64,000 nucleotides of DNA from NCBI RefSeq assembly GCF_016428595.1, contig NZ_JAELVQ010000001.1, positions 248,001-312,000 of the forward strand. The letters are read 5' to 3'. Of the stretch, positions 9,262 through 17,538 are shown piece by piece. The translations under genes and the position numbers were made by a program. How positions within the stretch are numbered: the first letter of the stretch is position 1; each line of letters begins with the position of its first letter. The notes under the pieces are model-generated. The model did not search any database and was not told where the DNA came from. It saw only the letters and a program-made list of their open reading frames with translations. This DNA comes from Snuella sedimenti (GTDB lineage: Bacteria > Bacteroidota > Bacteroidia > Flavobacteriales > Flavobacteriaceae).

Positions 9262-12200
9262 TTAAAGTGATATTTGCAAGCCTGCATTAACAACCATTTG
9301 CGTAGGATAACCTAATCCATTCCAAGCCATTTCCGGATCCCAAAGTTTGAATTTGCTAAATGTTAGCAAATTAGTCCCAGAAACATAAAACCTAAAATCT
9401 GTTAAGCCCCATTTATTTACCATCTTTTCAGGGATTGTATAACCTATCTCTGCAGATTTTAATCGCATGAACGACCCATCTTGCATAAACCATGTACTTG
9501 TTTGTGCATTATTATTGATAACATTAGGAGATAATCTCGGCCATTTGGCATAGACATCTCTATTATCTTCGGACCAATGACTGTCTGCCCAGACCCTTAA
9601 TAACTGATTGTTTCCTTGAGAAATACCTGTAGAAGGATCAAAAACTACAGAATTAGCAAAAGGTGCCGTAGCGGAAGGGCTTATCCAAAACGATGTATTG
9701 GCAACACCTTGGAAGAAACATGAAAAATCGAAATTCTTGAAACCAGTTGAAACCCCAAACCCATAAACAATCTCTGGTACGCCCGGATTACCTATAGGCA
9801 CCCTGTCTAATCCAGAAATCCTACCATCCCCATTAATATCACGATACTTGATATCTCCTCCTGTATATTCCCCAAAGGTTTGAAGGGGTGAATTATTAAC
9901 CTCGTTCTGATCTACAAACAATCGTTCAGCTATATAGCCCCAAGTCTGATTGATTGGCTTTCCAACACTTGACAACCAAGGTGTACTGGAATAATCTGGC
10001 TCTTCTTTTTTAGTAACTTTATTGGTTGAATAAGTAAAGTTACCCATAGCTTGAATCCACATACCATTACTAAAACTTTTATTATAAGTTATCCTTCCAT
10101 CTACACCTCTACTAACAGCCTCTCCTATATTAGCTTTCACCCCTGCTTCCAAACCGATACTAGATGACATGATACGATCTGAAAGAATGTTTGATCGATG
10201 CTCTATAAAATAATCTGCCTCTAAATTAAATTCATTAAACAGCCCCAGCTCAATACCTGCATTAAATTTTGCTCCCGTTTCCCAAGAAATTTGATCATTG
10301 GCATACCTTTGAATGGATGCCCCTGGAAGAAACTTATCAAAATCACTACCGGTAACATAACCGCGACCTCCATTTAGATTAACTTGAGACAAGTAAAAGA
10401 ATCTGTCAAATTCGCTTCCAATTTGATCACTTCCTACTAAACCGTAGGTTGCTTTCAACTTTAATAAATTAACGACCTCTTTTTGTTTTTCAAAAAATTC
10501 CTCGTTACTAACAACCCATCCAAATGCTAGAGAAGGGAAGTATCCCCAACGTTTTTCCTTAGCGAAACGCTCGGAACCATTATATCCAAAAGTAAACTCA
10601 CCAAAATAACGATCTTTAACACCCAGTGTAAAACGACCCGCAAGTCCCATGTTTCTAAAAGGTAAGGACCCCTGTAATGACCCTGCATTAGATATTTTCC
10701 TATTATTTAACGTAAACACCAATAAACCAGAAACATCATAGATCTCATTGATATTCTTATTATAAGTTAATCGCGACTCAAAATACGTCGATGACGTTAC
10801 ATATTTATTAACTTCATTATAATCCAAAAATTCTGTCCCATCCTCTTCATTCAACGAGTTTAGCCTAATAGCTCCTGTCTCCCTGTTTAAAATAGGTTGA
10901 TAATAGTACGGATTATACGACCTAATAATCGAATTACCAGACTCACGATTAGCATTCACAATCATTTTACCTATAAGCCCCTCTGTGATAAAATTAAAAT
11001 CTTGCTCAACTTCCACCTGAGCAATCACTTTAGACGACCCCGTTTCCCTATAACCTCTTGCCAAATCCGCATACGGATTTAAGTAATCTCCATCGCCGTA
11101 ATTTCCAAAAAGAATATGATTTGTAAATTGATTATCGGCATCCTTTTCATAGAAAGGTCTAAAATATACTGGGTTTGTTCTCACAACTTTAGCATAAAGC
11201 CCTGCACCTGAATCTATAGGGCCAGTATAATCGTCATAGTTACCAGTAAAGTTCATTTTAAGATTCGTTGTTTTGGTCAACTTTACATTGGTATTGGATC
11301 GTAATTGAAATTGTTTATACTTAATATTACTATTAAAATTACTGATCTTAGGCACCTTTAACACACCATTATCCTGACTTCCTGAAACCGACACATAATA
11401 TCGTGCCACTTTTCCTCCTCCATTAAGATTAAAGTTTAAACGTTTATTAAATGTTTGATCTTTAAACAACTCTTCCTGCCAATTTGTAGTTGGATACAAA
11501 AGAGGATTACCTCCAGCAATGGTTTGGTCTACCTTCTCTTGAGAGTACGGTAAAAGCCCAAGTGGATCACGAGTTCTTACTGCTTCGTTATGCAATTGCA
11601 TATAGGTTATTGGATCTGCAAAATCTACATTTTTAGTAGGACTAGACATGCTCGTTTCCATTCTTACATTAACACGTAAAGGCCCTTCTACACCTTCTTT
11701 AAGCGTTACATAAATAACACCGTTAGCGCCTCGAGCTCCATAAAGCGAGGTTGCTGTTGCATCTTTCATGATAGAAAATTCTGCGATATCATCGGGCTGT
11801 AATCTGGCAAGATCTCTAACCGTTAACTCAACACCATCAATTAAAATAAGCGGATTATTTCCATACCCAAAAGAGGTCACTCCACGAATAAAGAATGTGG
11901 CATCATCTGCTCCTAAACCAGGTTCCCCTGAACGTTGAAAACCAATAACTCCGGCTACCCTACCTGCCAATGAGGTTGTAAGGTTACTGCTGGGAATCTT
12001 TAAATCGGAAGGCTTAACGGTAGTTACTGATGATATTAAGCTTGTTTTTTTCTGCTTACCAAAACTTACTAAAACAACCTCATCCAGCTCGGCTGCATCT
12101 TCCTTTAAAGTAACATTGATTGTTGTTTTATTATCTACAGGAACCTCCTGTGTTTCGAAACCAACATAAGAAAACACTAATACAGCATTAAGCTCCTTGA

Positions 12201-12726
12201 CTTTTATAGTATAATTACCATCAAAATCTGTTGTAGTTCCTATACTCGTCCCTTTAACAAGGATTGTCACTCCCAACAATGGTGTATTGGTTTCATCCAC
12301 TACCGTTCCCTTAATTTCACGTTCTTGAACTCGTGGCTCTACTACCTCTTTTACAGGAGGCTCTATTTTTTTTGTTAAAAATATTTGTTTATCTATAACA
12401 TTAAACGTCGTTAATGTTTTATTAAACACTTTTTCTAAAATGGAGGTTACTTTTTCTTCTTTAGCGTTAACCGAAATGAGACGGTTTAGGTCTACATCTT
12501 TTATTTTGTATATGAAACGAAAGTCACTCTTACTCTCTATAACATCAATGAGTTGTTCTACTTTAACGTCTTTTAGTTTTAAAGAAATTTTAGTAACCTG
12601 AGAATACGAGGTATTTGCCTGGACCGAAAAGAGCGTAACAAATAAAAATAAGGCACTTAACTTCATTTTAAGGTTAAATTTTAAACACAGGCAGTGTTTG
12701 TTCTTTTGATAAAGAATTTTTTTCAT
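9262..12726 (-). CDS. SusC/RagA family TonB-dependent outer-membrane transporter with STN domain (PUL 1)
   Basis: An 1154-residue protein. After a signal peptide (the second methionine, MKLSALFLF, is an alternative start) come an STN domain (about 45-115), a carboxypeptidase-regulatory-like beta-sandwich (about 138-225, GTVVDETNTPLLGVTILVKG), the TonB plug (about 230-345, including FIRGVTSFGYGNNPLILIDG and DATATSLYGARGANGVIYV) and a 22-strand-type barrel up to the end. The STN domain is the part that signals to a FecR anti-sigma factor, which fits the FecR and ECF sigma genes upstream. It imports oligosaccharide with its SusD partner. The 5' leader carries an antisense-oriented terminator (12772-12807). 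Confidence 0.96.
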   Translation of the reverse strand: MKKILYQKNKHCLCLKFNLKMKLSALFLFVTLFSVQANTSYSQVTKISLKLKDVKVEQLIDVIESKSDFRFIYKIKDVDLNRLISVNAKEEKVTSILEKVFNKTLTTFNVIDKQIFLTKKIEPPVKEVVEPRVQEREIKGTVVDETNTPLLGVTILVKGTSIGTTTDFDGNYTIKVKELNAVLVFSYVGFETQEVPVDNKTTINVTLKEDAAELDEVVLVSFGKQKKTSLISSVTTVKPSDLKIPSSNLTTSLAGRVAGVIGFQRSGEPGLGADDATFFIRGVTSFGYGNNPLILIDGVELTVRDLARLQPDDIAEFSIMKDATATSLYGARGANGVIYVTLKEGVEGPLRVNVRMETSMSSPTKNVDFADPITYMQLHNEAVRTRDPLGLLPYSQEKVDQTIAGGNPLLYPTTNWQEELFKDQTFNKRLNFNLNGGGKVARYYVSVSGSQDNGVLKVPKISNFNSNIKYKQFQLRSNTNVKLTKTTNLKMNFTGNYDDYTGPIDSGAGLYAKVVRTNPVYFRPFYEKDADNQFTNHILFGNYGDGDYLNPYADLARGYRETGSSKVIAQVEVEQDFNFITEGLIGKMIVNANRESGNSIIRSYNPYYYQPILNRETGAIRLNSLNEEDGTEFLDYNEVNKYVTSSTYFESRLTYNKNINEIYDVSGLLVFTLNNRKISNAGSLQGSLPFRNMGLAGRFTLGVKDRYFGEFTFGYNGSERFAKEKRWGYFPSLAFGWVVSNEEFFEKQKEVVNLLKLKATYGLVGSDQIGSEFDRFFYLSQVNLNGGRGYVTGSDFDKFLPGASIQRYANDQISWETGAKFNAGIELGLFNEFNLEADYFIEHRSNILSDRIMSSSIGLEAGVKANIGEAVSRGVDGRITYNKSFSNGMWIQAMGNFTYSTNKVTKKEEPDYSSTPWLSSVGKPINQTWGYIAERLFVDQNEVNNSPLQTFGEYTGGDIKYRDINGDGRISGLDRVPIGNPGVPEIVYGFGVSTGFKNFDFSCFFQGVANTSFWISPSATAPFANSVVFDPSTGISQGNNQLLRVWADSHWSEDNRDVYAKWPRLSPNVINNNAQTSTWFMQDGSFMRLKSAEIGYTIPEKMVNKWGLTDFRFYVSGTNLLTFSKFKLWDPEMAWNGLGYPTQMVVNAGLQISL

Positions 12727-12771
12727 ACTTTTAAGTTGTTTAATTGTGGTTAGTTTTAATCACTCATTCTT

Positions 12772-12807
12772 AACCGGAAACTGGCTCCAACAGTTTTCGG
12801 TTTTTTT
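12772..12807 (+). terminator. Antisense intrinsic terminator in the susC leader (PUL 1)
   Basis: On the plus strand, opposite to susC, AACCGGAAACTG pairs with CAGTTTTCGGTT over a 7-nt loop (11 of 12 pairs plus one G-T), followed directly by seven T. No plus-strand gene precedes it. It would end a short antisense RNA starting near the susC start codon. Confidence 0.6.
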
Positions 12808-12867
12808 ATAAGTAATCTTTAATCGTAATTGAAAATTGTCTGCTTTATTTCATAGGCTACATTTTAA

Positions 12868-14064
12868 TTATTGGATGGTTATATGGTTATCTTTAATTGT
12901 ATAGTTTATATCGTATGTCAATTTTAAATATTCTAAGACTTTTTCTAAAGGTTCATTTCTAAAACTCGCATTGAAAATTTCTTGAGCTAATGCATCATTA
13001 TTTATAGTAATCGACACATTATAACGGCGTTCCATTTTTTTAAGAATATTTGCAAAAGTCATGTCCCTAAACACCAGTTCACCATGTACCCAAGATGTAT
13101 AAATACTCGTAACAACTTGTTTTGTTTCAATAGTTTCATTCGTTTTATTAAAACTTCCCTTAACTCCTGGCACTAGCATTACCTTTGTGCTTTCTTGTGG
13201 ATTTGATATGCTATCTGTTTTGTACATACTAACTGATCCTTCAACCAATACAACATCTGTATTTTCATCCTCGGGGTAGGTAGACACATTAAACTTGGTT
13301 CCGTACACCTCCACATTAACACCTTTATTGTTTACAACGAACAGGTGCTCCTTATCTTTAGCCACATCGAAATAAGCTTCTCCTTCTAAAAAAACCTCTC
13401 TACTGTGACCTTCTAAAAACTTAACCGGGTATTTAATGGAGGTTCCTGCATTTAAATGCGCAACGGTTCCATCAGATAATAGCAACTCGAAGGTTTGACC
13501 ATAAGGGATATTTAAGGTATTATAAGAAAGTGTTTCAACCTCTGTATCTTTTGAGTACGTAATACTATTTTTCACCTGCTTCCCTACAACACTTCCTTTT
13601 ACATCGGTTAAGTCTTGAACTCCCTCTGTATCGATTACCTTAATTTCCCCATTATCCAATTGCAGTGTAATGTTAGTTTGCTGAACATCCTCTTGATCAA
13701 AACTTGATTTATTTGATAAATAATTATTTTTATACAGTACACCAAGAACCATCAAACCAGTGAAGACTGCAGCTACCTTCAAGAATCTTTTAACTGAACT
13801 ATTGCTCTTTTTTAAAGTTTTCTCTCGCTTTATATTTTTATCGTAACCAATTATTTTTTCATAGATGCGAAGGGAAGGTTCTTCATCAATTTTATGAGGA
13901 TCTTCTTCTAGAAACTCATTTATTTCCTCCACGCTGGGAATCGACCCTATATCCAACGTATCGTTATTTTTAAAAAAATTTATAAGTATTTCCTTTTCTT
14001 CCCTAGTACAGGTATTCAGAGCATGCTTTTTAAGTAAATGTCTTATATGTGGGTCTTTAATCAT
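12868..14064 (-). CDS. FecR-type anti-sigma factor (PUL 1)
   Basis: A 398-residue inner-membrane protein. It has a cytoplasmic helical N-terminus (about 1-80) that would hold the sigma factor, one membrane segment (about 95-111, FLKVAAVFTGLMVLGVLY), a periplasmic FecR domain (about 185-285, including LNAGTSIKYPVKFLEG and VYGTKFNVSTYPED), and a C-terminal DUF4974-type domain (about 325-398) resembling an STN fold, which would contact the STN domain of SusC. It sits between the ECF sigma gene (167 bp upstream) and susC (141 bp downstream), the standard order for trans-envelope glycan sensing. Confidence 0.94.
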   Translation of the reverse strand: MIKDPHIRHLLKKHALNTCTREEKEILINFFKNNDTLDIGSIPSVEEINEFLEEDPHKIDEEPSLRIYEKIIGYDKNIKREKTLKKSNSSVKRFLKVAAVFTGLMVLGVLYKNNYLSNKSSFDQEDVQQTNITLQLDNGEIKVIDTEGVQDLTDVKGSVVGKQVKNSITYSKDTEVETLSYNTLNIPYGQTFELLLSDGTVAHLNAGTSIKYPVKFLEGHSREVFLEGEAYFDVAKDKEHLFVVNNKGVNVEVYGTKFNVSTYPEDENTDVVLVEGSVSMYKTDSISNPQESTKVMLVPGVKGSFNKTNETIETKQVVTSIYTSWVHGELVFRDMTFANILKKMERRYNVSITINNDALAQEIFNASFRNEPLEKVLEYLKLTYDINYTIKDNHITIQ

Positions 14065-14173
14065 TATCTTGTTTTATAAACAGTTAAAGGGCATTCTACA
14101 TATAATACAGTTGGAAAGACTTCGAGTACTATTCTAAATGCACTTTTTTTTGCCCATTAAAAAAAATACATTA

Positions 14174-14204
14174 TTAACACATTGACTAGCAGTGTGTTAA
14201 CTCA
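14174..14204 (-). terminator. Hairpin between sigma and FecR genes
   Basis: TTAACACA pairs perfectly with TGTGTTAA over an 11-nt loop. On the minus strand it is followed a few bases later by a run of T. It may terminate or attenuate transcription between the ECF sigma gene and fecR. Confidence 0.4.
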
Positions 14205-14231
14205 AAAAAAATAATTAAAAAAAACCTAGTT

Positions 14232-14822
14232 CTATAGAATGAACAAAATGAAAAGAATGAAAGTTAAATTTTCATGGGCAAATAAAAACTCTCGAATAGT
14301 ATCAAGCGCACTGCTCATCTGATTTTTGACTGTATTTTTTGACACCCCAAGCTCTTCACTTATTTGGTCATAGCTCATCCCTTTATCTCTAGACAGTTCG
14401 AAAATGCGCTTGCGCTTAGGTGATAATCTATTAATAGCCTGTTGTTTTATTTTTTCAAAATAAGCTTCATCTAACTTTGTTTCTATGGGATTACAATATA
14501 CCGGGACTTCGTAAAAAACATGATCCCTCATAGCTTTATCATTAGCTACTTTATGCAGAAAATTAATTGTTAAATTACGGGTAATTGTAAAAACATAAGA
14601 TTTGAAGGATAAGTTAGGATTAAGGCTTTCTCGATTCAACCATACTTTTAAAAACACATCTTGTACAATTTCCTCGGCATATTCCTTCTGCTTAAGCATA
14701 CTCATACTATATCTGTAAATATCATTCTTATAATGGTTAAACAATTTAAGGAAAGCAGTTTCGCAACCATTTGCTACCTGTTTTACCAAAAAAGAATCAT
14801 TATACAGATAATTTTTACTCAT
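14232..14822 (-). CDS. ECF RNA polymerase sigma-70 factor (PUL 1)
   Basis: A 196-residue protein with sigma region 2 (about 25-95, with the YAEEIVQDVFLKVW segment that contacts the -10 region and core enzyme) and region 4 (about 130-185, LSPKRKRIFELSRDKGMSYDQISEELGVSKNTVKNQM helix-turn-helix, given here only as a location). It fits the Bacteroidetes FecI-like ECF class. It lies upstream of a FecR gene and a SusC gene with STN domain, so it probably turns on PUL 1 when SusC is loaded. The hydrophobic C-terminal tail (ENLTFILFILFIL) is unusual for a sigma factor. Confidence 0.94.
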   Translation of the reverse strand: MSKNYLYNDSFLVKQVANGCETAFLKLFNHYKNDIYRYSMSMLKQKEYAEEIVQDVFLKVWLNRESLNPNLSFKSYVFTITRNLTINFLHKVANDKAMRDHVFYEVPVYCNPIETKLDEAYFEKIKQQAINRLSPKRKRIFELSRDKGMSYDQISEELGVSKNTVKNQMSSALDTIREFLFAHENLTFILFILFIL

Positions 14823-15586
14823 TAAATCTAAACGTGTAAAATATTAATACTTATTCTAAACGAGAACCAAAAGTGACATATTCATATCAATTAACTTATT
14901 GAAATCATAAATCGGCAAGCAAAGTATTAAAATTTTGTTAAATAAAAAATAACCTTAATGCTTTTATAAAAAAAGGTTTTAAACAAACTCCTTATGTAAT
15001 TGCTTCAAAACTCCCATACAACCTATAGATGACAGAACTCTCTATTAAATTTGTCCTATACTATTCTTCAAACAAAATTGCCGAATCCATCCACCTTTTT
15101 GACGAAAATGAGTAACCAAACAATCCATACTTTTAACATATTTAAAAGGTAAAATACTACAAACGAGACTACTAACGTCTTCGAAAGCACAATAATCAAT
15201 ATAAACTCCTAGAGTTAGCTAACAATTTAGTTACACACCATCTGCTATACTTAACTTTCATCTTTTACATACCCTCTCTAATGCATGCTTATATTGAAGC
15301 GAAAATTGATGGGTTTGTGACCAGATGAAGGCTTTTTTGAGTCGCATAGCAGGGCTACGTGACGATGAAAAGACAAAATACGGAAGCAAACCGACATTTT
15401 TTTAGCCAATTTGTAAAAGTTTAAATCACTTCGTTAAGTCAATAACAAACAAAAGAAAGAAAGAAGTGACAAATTAACAATTCACCACTTCTTCCCAAAA
15501 ATATCAAATCGCTATAAAAACAAAAGAATATCTTATGAATCAAACCGCACTGAAATGCCCTTGACTAAGTTCCTTTCTATTGAAAG
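14823..15586. other. 764-bp intergenic region between the dehydrogenase and sigma genes
   Basis: No convincing gene. It holds one copy of structured repeat family 1 (15296-15420) and must contain the promoter of the ECF sigma gene on the minus strand. A 49-codon open frame on the minus strand (around 15055-15205) has no start or recognisable motif. An A/C-rich segment near 15440-15520 shows no structure. Confidence 0.5.
15296..15420. repeat. Structured repeat family 1, copy 1
   Basis: 125 bp that align without gaps to 39258-39382. The centre GCATAGCAGGGCTACG is identical and sits at the same offset (48 bp from the left end). Flanking arms differ in sequence but can pair (GGTTTG with CAAACC). 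The right end TTTTTTAGCCAATTTG, continuing through AAAAGTTTAAATCACTTC, is identical to a third site at 32386-32419. Confidence 0.7.
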
Positions 15587-17533
15587 CTAATCGTCTAACG
15601 AATTTATCCAAGCTGCAATTTTCAAGGCTTCTGCTTTAGGAACCTGCGGCATTGGCGCCATAGGTGTAGCATATTCTGGCCAGTTTTTAGGTTGTGGATT
15701 ATAAATAAGCTCTACAATTTTTTCATTACTGTAATTACGTTTTGCAATTGCCTTAAAAGACGGCCCAACAACTCTTTTCTCTTTATTATGACATGCTACA
15801 CACGTATTATTGGTTAGTAATGGCTGTACGTCTGCATCACTTAAAACAGCAACTGCTTTTGTGCTCACATTTTTCTTTACACTTGTTTTTTTAACAACTT
15901 TCTTTTTAGCACTGGATCGCTTGGTTGAAAGTTGAGACAATTCTAATTTAGAACCATCTGGTATATTGTTTAAAGTATAATAAAACGTTGGATGTAACGT
16001 CAAATCATCACCTCCTTTAAGCTTAACCCCATGCAATGTGATTTCATGGACGTAATATTGTCTTAAATTATCTGTTACAACACGTACTTTAAGCCCATCT
16101 TCACTTACTTTAACGCCTTTAATCTTGATATCTTCGATATTTGTTTGTGGACTTCCATACGCAGGGTGGTATTTATAGATATAACTTTTACCTTTATAGG
16201 AATCCAAATCTTCTGCAGACGCTCTATCAACCGGTTTTGTAAACTCAATTTCAAAACCATCAGGCTTAGCTTTTACAGTTTTCATCTCAAAAGGTACGCG
16301 TCCTGTCCATGTTAAATACTCCAAACCTGAATTAGTGGTTCCGGCAGACCCCCATCCCCTATTGGTTTCACCAACAAAAAGATTACCGTTGTTATCAAAA
16401 TCCATGCGCATTACGCCAGATTGGAATCCTGATCTAAAATCGAAAGCAACGCCTTGATATGCGCCTTTTACTTTTTCAAGAACAACACGCATTATCTTGC
16501 TCTGTCCCATATCCCCAATAAGCACCTGACCTTCAAAAGGGCCAAACTTACCTTCGGTTTTATCAACTTTAACTTCAGAATTGGAAATCCCTAAAATACC
16601 ATGTGGCAGTACGACTGCGGGCAACTGTAACTCTGGAAAGGACTCTTTCAATTCATGAACAAAATCTGGATCTTCTTCATTTAATATATTTTCAGGCTTT
16701 ACATATCTGCCATTCTTTTTAACTTGTCGTTTATCTATTTTACTATAAAATTGTGCTTCTGTTAACTTAATTGGAGACTCTTCTAGTGCACTCCATTTAA
16801 GTCCAGCTGGATGCGCCGTAACCACACCTTTGGGTAAGTGCCACAGAGCGCCTGACCCAATCCAATCTCCTTGATTGTCTGTATAAAACAACTCACCATC
16901 TATTAGACCATACCCTGCTGGAGAACGCATTCCCGTTGCCCAAGGCTCCATCTTTCCATCTTCGGTTATTTTCATTGTCCAACCTCGCCACGGCACGCGA
17001 CTTTCTCCTCGCCACCACTCTTCACTACCAAAAGCTACATTGGCGGTTACAAAAAATGAGTTGTCGGGAGCCAACACAGGACCAAACGAATATTCATGAT
17101 AATGTGTCGATAAAGGCCAAGCATAAATGGTTTCATAGATATCGGCTATTCGATCGCCATCAATATCCACAAGCTTTGTAAGTTCACCACGCTGCGCCGT
17201 GTATAAAGCACCGTCTTTATATGCCAATCCTAATGGTTCATGCAATCCTGATGCAAACTTTATAAATGTAGATGGTTTTCCATTGGCCATGGTTGGGTTT
17301 TCTATAATCCATACATCACCGCGTCTGGTACAAACAGCAATGCTTCCATTGGGAAGAGATTCAACCCCACCACCTTCTACAAGAACGCCTTCGGGAGTGG
17401 GCACTTTAGTAATTCTATAATAATCTTCTTCTTTTGGTGCATTCTGAGCCAATAGGCTTTGTACCGATACAAGTACCAATAAGATTACTGCTATTTTTAC
17501 ACTATCAATTCTGCTGTAAATTACTTTTTTCAT
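15587..17533 (-). CDS. Secreted sugar-dehydrogenase-like beta-propeller with C-terminal cytochrome c domain
   Basis: The ATG at 17533 is chosen because the longer frame opens with TTG and adds MVGV before an otherwise normal signal peptide (cleaved near SLLAQ). The main body (about residues 35-510 of the longer frame) is a propeller like the PQQ-dependent sugar/sorbosone dehydrogenase superfamily (GVESLPNGSIAVCTRRGDVW, GLHEPLGLAY, VLPHGILGIS). A lysine-rich linker (about 540-563) leads to a small c-type cytochrome domain with the haem motif CVACH (582-586) and a Met-rich region (TPMAPMPQVP) for the sixth ligand. It would oxidise a sugar or alcohol in the periplasm and pass electrons to a carrier such as the azurin encoded nearby. 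The start lies 6 bp after the stop of the DUF1080 gene, so the two are coupled. The substrate is not readable. Confidence 0.85.
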   Translation of the reverse strand: MKKVIYSRIDSVKIAVILLVLVSVQSLLAQNAPKEEDYYRITKVPTPEGVLVEGGGVESLPNGSIAVCTRRGDVWIIENPTMANGKPSTFIKFASGLHEPLGLAYKDGALYTAQRGELTKLVDIDGDRIADIYETIYAWPLSTHYHEYSFGPVLAPDNSFFVTANVAFGSEEWWRGESRVPWRGWTMKITEDGKMEPWATGMRSPAGYGLIDGELFYTDNQGDWIGSGALWHLPKGVVTAHPAGLKWSALEESPIKLTEAQFYSKIDKRQVKKNGRYVKPENILNEEDPDFVHELKESFPELQLPAVVLPHGILGISNSEVKVDKTEGKFGPFEGQVLIGDMGQSKIMRVVLEKVKGAYQGVAFDFRSGFQSGVMRMDFDNNGNLFVGETNRGWGSAGTTNSGLEYLTWTGRVPFEMKTVKAKPDGFEIEFTKPVDRASAEDLDSYKGKSYIYKYHPAYGSPQTNIEDIKIKGVKVSEDGLKVRVVTDNLRQYYVHEITLHGVKLKGGDDLTLHPTFYYTLNNIPDGSKLELSQLSTKRSSAKKKVVKKTSVKKNVSTKAVAVLSDADVQPLLTNNTCVACHNKEKRVVGPSFKAIAKRNYSNEKIVELIYNPQPKNWPEYATPMAPMPQVPKAEALKIAAWINSLDD

Positions 17534-17538
17534 AACGC

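Noticed and set aside
15055-15205. 49-codon open frame on the minus strand in the sigma-dehydrogenase gap
   Set aside because: No start codon after the preceding stop, no recognisable motif, and another frame in the same place looks equally protein-like. Probably chance.
16936-17181. Plus-strand open frames inside the dehydrogenase, SusC and other large minus-strand genes
   Set aside because: They are antisense shadows of well-supported genes with no signal, domain or start context of their own.
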